Source of the DNA: Harmonia axyridis
Lineage: Eukaryota > Arthropoda > Insecta > Coleoptera > Coccinellidae
DNA length: 64,000 bases
Reading direction: 5' to 3'
NCBI RefSeq assembly: GCF_914767665.1
Contig: NC_059503.1
Span: 10,478,001-10,542,000, forward strand
Shown: positions 34,598 to 47,400 of the stretch, piece by piece
Layout of the letters: every line of letters begins with the position of its first letter
Position numbering within the stretch: the first letter of the stretch is position 1
Translations under genes and position numbers: made by a program
The notes under the pieces: model-generated
What the model was told of the DNA's origin: nothing
Seen by the model: only the letters and a program-made list of their open reading frames with translations
Databases searched by the model: none

Positions 34598-35814
34598 CAC
34601 ATACTTCCGTTTGTAACTCATCATTCAATATTTCTGAGATAATTTTCCAAAATCAGTATTAAATAAGTACAAATATGTAGAAATGTAGTAGCAATTTAAG
34701 GAAATTATGTTTTAGAAGTCTAATCATAAGTAATTTAAGAATTAGAACCTACATAAATATATCTAATACTGCTGAAAAACTTACTTTTACAGCTGAAGGT
34801 ACAAACAAAAAGAGATTCCTTGGATAATTTGAAGGAAAAGTCATCCCGAAAATGCTTTGTTTGCGAGATTCAGGGTGTTAGATTTAAATTTTTTTCAAAG
34901 TTTTTTTCGCATAGCATCTGCATTTCACAAGATATTCGACTGTAATATGGCATAGATATTCAAATTTAGAATTAACATCACGTTATATGCTAATTTCTGT
35001 CGTGAATCTACAGGGTGGTATTTTTGCTGGAACAGTGCCGGAAAATCCAAATTATCATAAAAATACAGTTATTAAGCTGAGATGATAAAATTAATTATTA
35101 GTTTTGGTGCTTATCCTCTTGATCTGTAGAATTGTTTCATAAAGATTCGATAAACTCTCATAATTATCATAATTATCACAAAAAGTACGACTACTAGAAT
35201 ACTATACGACTACTGCATATACTTATTTTTGAGCGCTCGTTCCCCGAACAGAGCGATATAACATTTCGTCACAGTGACAGGTATTTTTCAAATTTCAAGC
35301 TGTTTTCAAATGATAAGGTTTGACTCACTGATGGGGACTATGTGGTCACAACTGATCCTGTTCGTCCGGCCTAACGTCCGTAAAATCGATAACTCTCGAA
35401 CAGATGAAAAAATTAGAAATTTTCAGTGGTTCAGAGAAAAGACGAATATCGAAAAAAAAATTACTGAAAAATAACATTTAGTAATTTCAATAATCTTTAT
35501 TTTCTCGTCATCAAAACCACAGAAAATTCAAGGAGAATATAGAAAAAAACACAGACGCTTCACCAGTGTACTACTTATACAAAATTCACAGAGAATATCG
35601 AAAATAAAGTTATCTACTCCGATATATTTCTGTAACACCAGATTCGACTGAGTTGAAAATTAGTTTATTAGTTATTAATTAACCGACAACAATAACATCA
35701 CAACAAATTAAAAGCTTCTGACGCAAAAAATCAGTGCTTTCCTCGTTTTTTTTCTGTAGAAGTAAGCACATCTTTGAAAATTAACTGCCAATAGGTTCGG
35801 CACTATGCTTACTC

Positions 35815-36142
35815 TGAAAATGAAAAAGGTTTTTTAGAAAAAACTTTTTCTGCGAAAATACGCAAAAAAATGTGACTCCTCGTTGTCACCATCTTTTCAT
35901 AAGAATCTCAGTAACTCATGGAGCGCTGAATTTTTACCCAAGGTATTACTGAAATTGCCATTAAAAAAGCTATCTAACGATGCAATAATATACTGGATGT
36001 GCCTTTTGAAATGAGGAAAGTAGCCTGTTTCCGGTATAACCGGAAGTTTTAAAGATCTGAAAATTTTTTAGGGAAAAAAATTATGATTAGTTTTTCATAA
36101 ACGTCTTATAGTGCGTGAATATCGGTGAATTACCCTGTACCT
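35815..36142 (-). repeat. Dispersed repeat, copy 2 (reverse of 13497-13800)
   Basis: Its reverse complement starts 'tacagggtaattcacc' and shares with copy 1 the run of 'ccggaaaca', 'cacatccagtatattattgc', 'ttagatagcttttttaatgg' and 'gagtcacatttttttgcg'. No coding content. Confidence 0.65.
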
Positions 36143-36526
36143 ATATCTACTGCTCTTCGACAGGAAAAAAATTTATTAACAGGCTGTAGATAAGTACTTA
36201 TAGGTGTAGTGCATTTTGGTTGTTTAGTCTGAGTTTTTGTATTCATCTAACAATATGAATATTTAGAAATTTCCGAGGAAATTTCTTTATTAGGATCTTG
36301 TTTAAACAAAACGAAATTTTGTTTGATTCTAATTTAAGATTGACTACCCATGATTTTATCAACATTACTGACATAACTGTAAGGATTCTGTGCCTTTTAT
36401 ATTCCCCAAAAATCAAATAAAGAATGGAAATAAAATTTTCAAAGATTTTTGAAATGAAATATCCCCTTATTCATTGCTTGGATATTTCGAGGATCTGCTG
36501 AGTTATGCCGAATTATTCGGGATATA

Positions 36527-36644
36527 CAGGGTGAGTTTTTGACATACATTTCAACCGAAGATCCCTCCGTTAAAATTTGAATCAAACTCCTAGCCGAAAA
36601 TTTCCGAGAGTTATCGACCGATCGAGTACTATTGACTCACCCTG
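36527..36644. mobile_element. 118-bp MITE, TA-flanked
   Basis: Ends CAGGGTGAGTTTTTGA and (reversed) CAGGGTGAGTCAATAG with TA at 36525-36526 and 36645-36646. The internal 'gatccctccgtt' recurs near 46128 beside 'acaaggtgagtctta', a degenerate second copy. Confidence 0.75.
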
Positions 36645-37417
36645 TATAGAGAAGTAGCAGAAATTAAAATGTAAAAATTGATCAAGCTCGCAAAAACTCC
36701 TTATTTCACATCAGTTCTTATTTTTTTCAATTTTTTCGTACGAGTACAGATATTCTCAAATAAAGGTGAAACAATGTACCATAGTATAAAATTTTCAAAT
36801 TTTTTTATGATTTCATGATGAATTATTGTTGTTTAAAAACGATTACCTATTTAAACTTAGTTTTTGATACCAGTAGATTTTGCTTGAGAGACGGAAATGA
36901 ATTAATACATAAACAAATAATATGATTTACAGAGGGGAAAATAAATCATTGTCTGAAATTTACTGTGTTTTTATATTCCTACTACATTCCAAAGGTTAAC
37001 TGCATATTCGAGGCAACTGATATACTATGGTCAATAAAAATAAATATATCACCGAAACAATAGGTTAGCATTGAATATTAAATTGACTTCGTCTACCACT
37101 CTTATGTTTATCAGTTGTGCTAAAATTACATTGATAATGTGAAGTGGGTAGTTGAATTAAGTGGTTTTTTACAGTTTTTTGAAGAGTGAAATATTGTGTT
37201 TTTCTGAAGTAGGTAGGTACTCAATTTTGTACGGATACTTATTGAGCTTAGTTTCATATGTGAGTAAAAACCTTTATTTTGAAATATAGACCTACTCTTT
37301 TACTTCATTTATATTTTGGTTGGTTATTTCAGTTCATTATATCGACAATATTTGCAATAATGGGTATGAAATTCAGTACAAAAATCGTTCGTTATCCGTC
37401 TTTCTATTTAGAATATA

Positions 37418-37953
37418 CAGGATATCCCGAAACTATGGCGCCAAATTTAAACGAAAGATTCGCCATTCGCCATGAAAAATTGTAAAATTAATTTCTGCCG
37501 AACAAATTTTTCATTGGTGGTATGTTTGTATTCACAAAAGCGCAATAATCTCGAAAACGGTTAGTTTTTCTGGATTCAAACAAGTATATATTTTTCACTA
37601 AAAATTGAATTGGGATTACGAAAAAAGTATAATTTTTCTTATTTTACCAGTGGCGTGAAAAATAGGGGAGAAAACGGATCATGATGCCTTTTTTGTACGC
37701 CACTGGTGGCACCTGAAAATGTAATTTTGTTTTAGAAATCAAGCACTCATTGAACACAAATATTCATTCAAATTTAATTGAAAAATTTTGGAAATTGTGG
37801 AAGTTATGAATAAAAATTATTTTAATTTTTCATATTCAACACCCTATATATTTGCAACGAACGACATTCGAGAAAAGAAATATTGGAAAAGTCTTATTTA
37901 TTTTTAAAACGAATCTTTTGTTTCAATTTTGCACCATATTTTAGGATATCCTG
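37418..37953. mobile_element. 536-bp MITE, TA-flanked, CAGGATATCC ends
   Basis: The left end CAGGATATCCCGAAACTATGG and the right end, reversed, CAGGATATCCTAAAATATGG form a terminal inverted repeat with TA at 37416-37417 and 37954-37955. No transposase. Internal 'ccagtggcgtg' and 'cgccactggtgg' form a smaller inverted pair. Confidence 0.7.
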
Positions 37954-38469
37954 TATAATCCATAAGTTTGAAGACAAGGAATCAAAATCGCAGTAACCTA
38001 CAGTTGAAAATTGGCGGTATTGTTTTCAATATTAAAATCTTCAAATTCCCAATAGGATGATCTGTGAGATAATTTATACCAAGGGGTAAGGTTTAATTTT
38101 TTTTAATAATCATACCATACCAAACTTCGGCTACGCTTATGAGTGCGCCAATTTTACAGGAACCTATACATCTCGTATTTCGCACTGTCTTGTTGACTTT
38201 AATTAGAGAGGTTATCAGAAATGACGGCTAAAATCAGATGATAGTTGGCAGAAAGATGTTGGTAGTGTCAAATTGTAAATTCTTATAGAAATAACCTTCA
38301 ACCTACAGTGATTTTTATCTTAAAAATAAACATTATTTCATAGGACTGAAACAACCGTATCTACATTCACATTTTTTATGGACATGTATAAGTACATGAA
38401 TTGAAAAAGCGTCCCTAGGGCTTCCTGTGTGGATTTTTAGTAAACAACTAAGCAAAATTTTCAATAAAA

Positions 38470-41400
38470 ATGAATTCTAATCACGAAGGGGGTTTCCACC
38501 CTGGGAGTACATTATTTTTGGGACTTTCAAAATCAATCGGAATGGCTTTAGATCAGGTGAGTAATTCTTTTTATAATTGGTAACTACCCTGCACCCTACC
38601 CGGTATTATGATCTTGATAACGTAATGAATGAATGGGTATTTTAATTTGAACTTTTTTATATCACGTTCAAATCCGAAATGAATTCACAAAAATTCAGGC
38701 ATATTTGGTTTTTGCGATTTAAACTTGATATTCATTCAATACCAAAATTTATTTTGGAATAAAGATTTTTCCTTTGGGTTTTATTATTTCAACGATCTTT
38801 TTGAGAATATTCGCAATTAAACTTCGAATTCCTTATCACAAATTTCGAATGAAATATGAACTCATTTAACCTTCATTTCAAACAAAATTACTTAAATAAT
38901 TACTTATAAAATTGAAAATCATTTCTGAAACTATCGAGTAAGTTTTAGTTATAACCAGAAATCATCATGTCACAGATTCTACAAATTTAAGCATAATTAC
39001 ATTTGAAGATAGGATATCAACCATATTATCTCTTCTTGGAAGGATAACGTTGGATGATTAAGAACATTTATCCAATATTTACACAAAAATACAAACTTTT
39101 AAATATAAAATCTATTAGTTTTTTGAATTGTCAATTCCCTATAATTCAGATAATTGTAGAACTTATGACCCCTTCAATTATATCAAAAAATGAATAAATG
39201 AAATACATAGATTTTAGCTGAAAATTAGAAATCTCCTTAAATATTCAACCATTTTTTTCATTCATGATTTTTTTTTGCAGACAAATTTTGTTGTGAGTCA
39301 AATTGTACTTCTACTATTTGCTTTCATATTACGCACACAACTTCATCCATCGAAAACAAAAGGTACCACCCGTCATTGGTTTGAACTTATTGTGGGCCTT
39401 CTAGCTGGTCTATTTTGTTTTGGAAGGTAAAGAATATTCACAGCGTTCGATTAAAATCTTGGAAATGCTATATTTTTGTTCAAAAAGGTCAAGCATGTCG
39501 AGCGAAATTAATGAGAATAAATTTGTTTTATTACTGCTGAATACATTCCAATTGTTTGCAATTAAGTACTGAGAACATTCTGAATTGATTTCAATGACAA
39601 TTCATCTCTAAGGAATAAATGGATATGATATGATACAGAAAAATGTCTAGATACTTTTTTGGCATATTCCCAAGAAATTTTTTCTATTCTTCAAAACCTA
39701 ATATTTATTCTGAATAAAAGTGTTAATTTATGTTTTGAAATTGATACTATCTCGATATTAGCTAAAATTTGTACTTTTAGACATATATTACATATATTTG
39801 TAATGCCTGGAATTTGTTACATTGTAATGTCAAAAGTGGATCCAAAGCCAATGCCAAGGTGAGCATCAATAAAGTTCTTTTTTTTTTAAGTATATATAAA
39901 AAATTTTTAATCGAGTTTTATCTGTTTTGATATTATAAATAAGTTTATGCTTGTGGTATGTAAAGTTTGATTAATATTTTTTAGAGAATCTGTAAGTCAT
40001 AAACAATATAACAAAATCAGTGAATTTTTTGTTGAAGTTGTAATGTTGATTATTTGTGGGTTGATGCTTATCTGAAAAAAAAAAACAGTTTATGCCCAAA
40101 TCTAACTTCTATCAAAATATAATGTATTTCTTTCAGGATTGTTTTAGCTATATCTCTGATATATTTATCAATTTTACATTTATATCGGCAAATCTACGAT
40201 TATGGATCTTCAAATGTAGATATAACAGGTATGCATTGGTACATATCATGAAATTGAAAATTATTCTTAATATTATTAAAAATTAGTAATAGTTGAGGTT
40301 TTAAACCTACAAACTCAACAATAAAAACTCAAATTTTTCTCAGTAAACATTATCCTTTTTCTTTTATAAATATCAAATTGTAACTGGGTAGAGCCCTAAT
40401 ATCAAGTAGGCACTGGTTCTAGGTCCAATTATGGTGGTGACTCAAAAAATAACATGTCTGGCATTCAGTTTACATGATGGAAAGACAAAATCAGAAGAAG
40501 AGATGAATAGAAACCAAAAATTGGAAGCAATAAAAGAAACACCAAGTTTGCTAGAATATTTCAGTTACTGCCTCTCCTTTCAGACATTTATGGCTGGACC
40601 TAGTGTTTCTTTCAAAACCTACATTGATTTTATTAAGGGTAAAAATACAGCAATATCAATGGCAAAGGTTCGTCTATTTTGAATGCATCCAGAATAGGCT
40701 ATTTTACAAATGTTTTAAATTATTCAGTGATATTTATCGATTATATAAACGTGAATATTTTCAATTCAATGAAATACTTCGGAATAAAATAAAAATCAAC
40801 ATATTAAACAGTTTTACCCATAAATATGTAAACATATACAAAAGTATTCGTTTTCTTTATTGATTCAACTAATTTTTTTTGCGAAGAACATTTGGATGTA
40901 AGTGATACACTTATTGATGTTTGAAGGTGAATGTAATTTCAGATTCTGAATCTTCATTAATATTTTTTAATAGGTTGTCATTGTATCATGTTCCGGGGAT
41001 TTACTCTAGAAGGCTATGTGATTCACAGCAAAACAAATTAACAAATGACACATGTATTCATCGATAATTCTGTTCTCAAAACATGATATTAACTCTAATT
41101 TTTGTAGTGTTTGGAGCTTTTTTTGCATATGTGATAACAAATCACCGTATAACGTTCTTAAAAGTTTGATCTACGAGAATTCATGGGACAATATATATTT
41201 TGAACTGTCAAATAGCCTATTGAATCAAATAACTAATTTATTTACTTATCTTTTTTGCATTAATGACAATAACCATGTGTTACTTCATTTCAGAAAACTG
41301 ACAATGGGTTAACCAAAGAACCTTCTCCATTATTTGCAGTTTTATGTAAAGTACTTACAGCCGCAGCATGTGGTTCAATTTTCCTTGTAGTGGGTGGGTA

Positions 41401-44400
41401 CTTCCCAATAAGTAGTTTGAAAGAACAACAATTCTTAGATGATTCTATTACCTACAAATTCGGGTATATGTACTTATGTTTGCTCATCTGCCGGTTGAAA
41501 TATTACTTTGCTTGGATGTTTGCCGATGCTATATGCAATAATTCCGGATTGGGATTCAATGGATATACAGAAGACGGTACAGAGAAATGGGATGGTGTCT
41601 CTAATATTGACATATTCAAGTTTGAGGTAGGTTCTGTTATTTTCTTTAATTTTGAATTGATTTGATGTTTATTAATTCTATTTGTGGTTGGAATTTCTAG
41701 TGATTCAACACTTTGAATTGTTAAATTCAAGTTAAAATTAATGAATCAAATCTATAGCAGGATTATAGAAATTAATAAAATGGATTGTAATGCAATTATT
41801 ACATTTCAAAAAAGTATTTCTGATTCAATTGCAATTGCAAGGTTGTTACAAATTTAATATTCTATATATACAAAAAAATTTGGTCATCGACATAACCAAT
41901 AATCTAAAAAAATAGACGTTTACTACGATCAATTCTGAAAATTTTTCGATAATCATTATATCCATTGGGATCAAGATTATCCACAGATGAGACTTTATAC
42001 AATGTTTTGAATCGACGCTCTACAGACATAAGTTCTTTGAAATACAACTTTGCCAGTGCATGTTTGTTAAAAATATGGTTCCGGAATTCCTCTTCATATA
42101 CTTTTTCGAGATTTTCGACCTTAACGTGAGCCTTTCCTTCCTCAAGAGTCAGTAAAATACAGTTCCAAGGTGACCAATCAACATCTTTTTGCCATCGCAC
42201 CATTCGTAAATTGTATAAGTCCTTGTTTTCGGAAATGGCAGAGTGAGAATGCCAAATTTGCGTCACCAAATAATGGATATCTTTATCTTGAAGAATGTAG
42301 GCCACCGAAGATGGGGAATTGTTGAATCTTTCCGACTTTCTTATCTGGTCAAGTATGAAGTGATAAGGCGATAGGTCTACCCAAGGTTCAACAGTCTTAT
42401 CAAACCATTTGCAGGAGTTGCAAATGCTAACCTCTCTAGTTCTCGCGTCCAATTTGAAGCAATCTAAAGTTTTCATCTTTTCACAACGTTGACAAACAAA
42501 GAGATTCTTCGTCATGTATTCCAACTTGAGCTTCTCCGGTTTAGCAGTTAAGATCTCAAAACACTCTTTCTGCTTGAAATGATGCAGCATGGCTGAGTCT
42601 ATCCTCTTTTGCAATGCCTCTATTTTTTTATTCGAGAATCCCCTGGAAAGAAGTCCCAATGCTCTATCGATAAGTTTGTTGAGTTCGATTGCTATCTCAC
42701 AAATATCATTCCGAAGGGATAATTTTAACTCGAATAAGGCGTCCATTCTTTTGGGCTCTGACAAGCTTCTGTCTACTACTTTCTGATAAAGAACATCTAT
42801 TTCCCTAGCTTTTTGGTTTTCCAACGAGTCCAGAGCCACTGGTAGGTACTTGTAGCGGCAGTACCATTTCGTTGGTTCGCCTGAAATTTAGGTAATATGA
42901 GTTTATTTGGCGAATATGGTACACAGTAAATGTGCCTTACGTAGATCTCAAAAGTTTCGGCTCAAAGGACCTCGCAAAATTCGAACTATTTGAGCTTAAG
43001 GCATCTGCCCAAGTAAATTATAAACATTTTGTAAGTATTACGACTCATGACGCAATCGATTTCGTAAACTAAACTGTCATTAAATTGAAACATCCTTGAA
43101 TTAGCGTTATTTTCAAAGCCGACTCGATATTTTGAAATTTTACAATTTGCTCATACAGTTAAAATTTGTGCTAAAACTTTTGAGACATATGTGACTCATT
43201 AAGTGGTGACTTCTCGATCAGAAAAGTCGATTTGCAAATCGCCAGTAGTTTTGTTCTTCTCGGTGACATTTTTATAACTGTACGCTTGAGTATCCGATGA
43301 TAAGAATTGATAAACCTACGTAGGGAAATGCACGATGTCTGTTAGGTTCCAGTTTTGAGCGAAAAACACCACTGAGAATACCACTAGATTACCCACATTT
43401 GGGAGTGTCAAGAACCATACGAACATGGTATTGTTGTACAGCATACATATCTATCAGCACTATTTTTAACAGTACCTTCCTAAAAATTGAATCACCAACT
43501 GATGGGTTTGGTTAGTGAGACGGAGAGTACTTTTTGATCGAATCCTTTAGGACGAAAGAAGTGAAATTCAACTTGCCTAGTTTCTTGAGGTGATTCAGAT
43601 CCCTTTGCTTGATAGCGTCTCTGTGTACGACCTGCTGTAACTTTTCTATGGTCTTGAAAATTTCCACCTCTTTGTCGGAAAGCAAGGCCAACTCCGCAAT
43701 TTTAGCCGGTCCACAGTACATAGCGTTAATTTTCGCTATTTCCCCTTGTTTCCATTTCTCCGCTATGGCGTACATCATTGCAAAATCGGCCCTTGACCTT
43801 GGAAACACCTGACAGATCAGGTCTTTTCTCCTCCTACGCCTGTCTTCCTCCAATTCGGCTTGTTCTCTAGCCAGTTCTCTGGCCTTGCGTTCACGGTACT
43901 CGGCCCGTAAGATCTTCAGGCATTTTCTCATTTTCCAAGCTCTGTAGTACCTCTGGATCGTGCGTATCCTGGTTTCGATGTCCAATCGTCTTTCGCGTTC
44001 CTCGGAAGTTTCATATGGGCGTGGCGTCAGTATACGGTCGGTAATGCAGGGCACGAAGACGTCGTCCTTGTACATCTGGGTCGCCTGCGGACAGAGTTGG
44101 ATACTCAACATGACGTGTTCATTTATTATTTAGGTCCTAACGAACTAGTTATAAGTTGACGAGTTTGCGAATTAGCTAAGAATCGTTAGTTTGCGACCTA
44201 AAATCGGTTACTGAACTGATGAATGCTTTAGTGTATAAACTTGAAACACGATTCTTTTTTATTGTTATCGATTATTTACGGTAGATTCGCAATCTAGGTA
44301 CATATAATATTATACTGAGTGGCGAGCAAGGTTGTTGTATATACGGTCTTAATGATATTAAATAGTCGAGATTATTTATTCAAGTTTTTGAATTGGCTGC

Positions 44401-47400
44401 AAAGTCTTCAAACGATAAAAGAGAATTCAATTGTCGAAAGCGAACGTCACATTAGAACGTGGCCAAATGCATAATTCACGGTTCGACTGATAGATCCATA
44501 TTAGAAATTCTCAATTGGGGGATATCATCAACAATGAATAAGTAAAAAAAAAATTATAATGTATCAAGAACTCATTTCTTTACGTAATTTTGTCAACTTG
44601 AAGCTGATTCAATATGTATATTTCTATTGATTGTATTAGTAAATTTCCGACACTCCAAAAAGAATAATTATACAGAGTGGTATAAGTATGAAACGCCCCA
44701 ATTATCTTAGAAACGGATTTCACGATTTTTATAGATTTTGGTGTGCAAGGATCTTGTGATATGGCCGATATTATGGTGGTGTTTACATTGTTGTCGGATC
44801 AATTTCATCTTTTTTTTACTTCGGCGAAAATAATGTATAGGGAACACCACATGAAAAATATTCAGTATTTCTTAAGGATTTCAAAAGGCCGAAATTTCCG
44901 AGAAGAATAAAGTTTTCTATACTTCGCTGTACTCGCTCTGTATAGAGTTAATCGCTACCTAATAATCACTATATTCTCATGAGATAGCTTCATGATTCAG
45001 AATGAGATGAAAGAAGGATTCGAGTACAGAGACTAAATAAAACACAGTGGCGACACGAGTGGTCTCGTGATTGGCTGAGTCTAAATATGGCGGCTTTTTG
45101 TTCATACCTCCGTTTATCTGATTTTTGGGATTTATTCAAAATGTAAGGCCCATTTTACCAAGTCACTGTAGTATTCTTCAATTGAATAAATTTGTTCTAT
45201 ATACAATCAAATACTATCAGGCCCAATAATTTTGATTTTGACGAAGTGTCAGTTCAGTTCAGTCAATTGTAGTCTTTAGTTCTAAGATTTTATGTCCCAA
45301 TTCGCCATTTTTAGGCTCAATTTGAACGTATCGTCGCCACTGTGTTTTATTACGTCACTGTAGATTCAAGAAGCGAAGCGCTGCAAAATGTAGGTAAGCG
45401 AAGTGGTTTGGGCAACTAGCAAAGTTCGCCTGGAGGTGGGTGGCATAGCACTTTATCCTTACGTGACGATTTCTGCCAGTTTATCGAAATTACCTCAAAT
45501 ACAAACATTCGTTTTGTTACAAACGAAAATTTCATAGATTGGCTCTTTTGAAGTCAGCCTACCTGTGAGTACGGCATGTCTAGCTTCCTGTTTCTGCACC
45601 AGCTGGTCTGGGTGTCTCTGCTGCTCATCAGATCAGGGCTTCTGTGCGGAGGGCGTGGCCCCGTCTGGGAGAAGGCGTGGTGGAACTCCGATCCCGTGTT
45701 GACGTTTCTGTAGCCTCCATCCCAAGGCTTATCTATGGCCCTGTTGTACACCTCGACAGGCACGCATTTGGTGATGTCCGTTACGGAGTCGGTTATCGAC
45801 ACGCACATGTAGTCGGGGATCACCAACTCTTCGTAGTCGCAAATGTTGAGCAGTTTCTCCATGAACTTCTCGGAGGTGATCATGCAGGGCAGCGCCTCGT
45901 GCGGATCGTCCTTGAACTCGTTGAGCTGCTCGTGCTTCATCAGCTTCATCTTTATGACTTCATGCTTCATGCGCCTCGGCCTCACCTAGAGATGAGAATA
46001 AGTTTACTCTTGGAGGTTTTCGTGAGGCTGCGATGAAATTATTTCAATGATTTAGGGGGGATGTAAGTAAGTGATGCTATACAAGGTGAGTCTTAAAGTT
46101 GTTCATTAAATTCAACTATAGATCCCTCCAATCAAATAAATACAATTTTTCCAGATTCGACTGGAGGCTGCTCATTTTGTTATTTTCACATGATTCATTA
46201 AGAATGAAATGAATTTAAGTGTGAAGGCTTCTCTAACTAAGAGACATATTCATGATTCTAACGATTCCCAAGTTATAGACTCCCTGATATATAAAAGTGT
46301 ACGAAATAAGTATGAAGAAAGCAATAAGTGATGATTCAAAGTCATTCTTGGAATGATCAATCATTTCAGAATGATCTAAATTTTTAGTTTGAAGGATTTG
46401 AAATCATTGAAAAATTACACTTTCATTATGGATTCAGCTCTGAGCTAGGGCAATGTTGCCACGCTTTTTGTTTTTGATAAAAGTTAGATACTTTACTTCA
46501 GGGGGACATACAAAATAAGATTTTTCCGACGACTGCTACAGAATTAATGATTCTAAATTGGAATTTGATCACAAATTGTTAGCTGGTTCTCACTTCATAT
46601 GGTTCTTGTATTGTATGCATTTTGAATGCATACAATCCAAGATTGCATACATCAATCAATAGATTTGCAATAATGAAAATTAATCCAGATAATTTTTCAA
46701 AGAATAAGGATAATAATAGAAGTTCTCTTAACTTCTATGGTCGCAATTATTGTTATCTCGGTGTTGTAAAGATCAAAAGGGCAGCCACATCTGAAAAAAT
46801 TGTAAATGAAAAAAGTTTGATTGGTTGAAGGAATTTGTAGTTGAATTCAATGTACAACTTTAAGATTGACCCTGTACATACTTTGTTTATACAGAAATGG
46901 AATGAAGTCAGTGAACGAAGGAAAAGTCGTGACAAAAATTTCTAAATAATCCTTTTATTGCTTACAAAACAAATTTTAAGATTTTTTTCCTAACGTTTCA
47001 TTGTATACTGGGAAGATTGATTACGTTTCATTGAAATTAACTCAAAATTTTATATGTGATGAAAACCCTGACTATAACAGATAATAAGATGAGTTGAAAA
47101 CAAGTAAAACCAATTCTTCCCGTTCTATGCCACATCTGACAAATTATTCAAGGTCAAAGTTCCCAAAAATAGGGCTTTCGTGTTTTTAGCCAAATGGTAA
47201 GTTTTATCACAAAAAATAGCCGTAAGAAATTGTAGATGGTGCAATTTTCTGTGTTTAGGTCTTGTTTTCAATACTAAGAAAACAATAAAATAGAAATCTT
47301 GGGGATTTCTATTCAAAATGCGGCAACTTCAGATACAGATTCTGGTGAGAATAATTTTTTGGAACTGGCAACACCGTGCCCAACTCTACCTCACCTCTAT

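Larger units (their letters stand above)
34598..38469. other. Intergenic, repeat-rich, between the unrecognised gene and oys
   Basis: No supportable gene. ATTAAA at 34658 may end the upstream gene. Contains the repeats listed separately and several isolated 'tacagggtg' ends (34872, 35011). A frame at 37279-37485 overlaps the left end of a MITE and is not a gene. Confidence 0.4.

Noticed and set aside
37279..37485. 68-codon plus-strand frame before oys
   Set aside because: Runs into the left end of the MITE at 37418; composition hydrophobic and random.
43609..43812. Plus-strand frame inside the IQUB region
   Set aside because: Antisense shadow of IQUB exon 3; the same holds for 42589-42786, 45644-46036 and 47299-47607.
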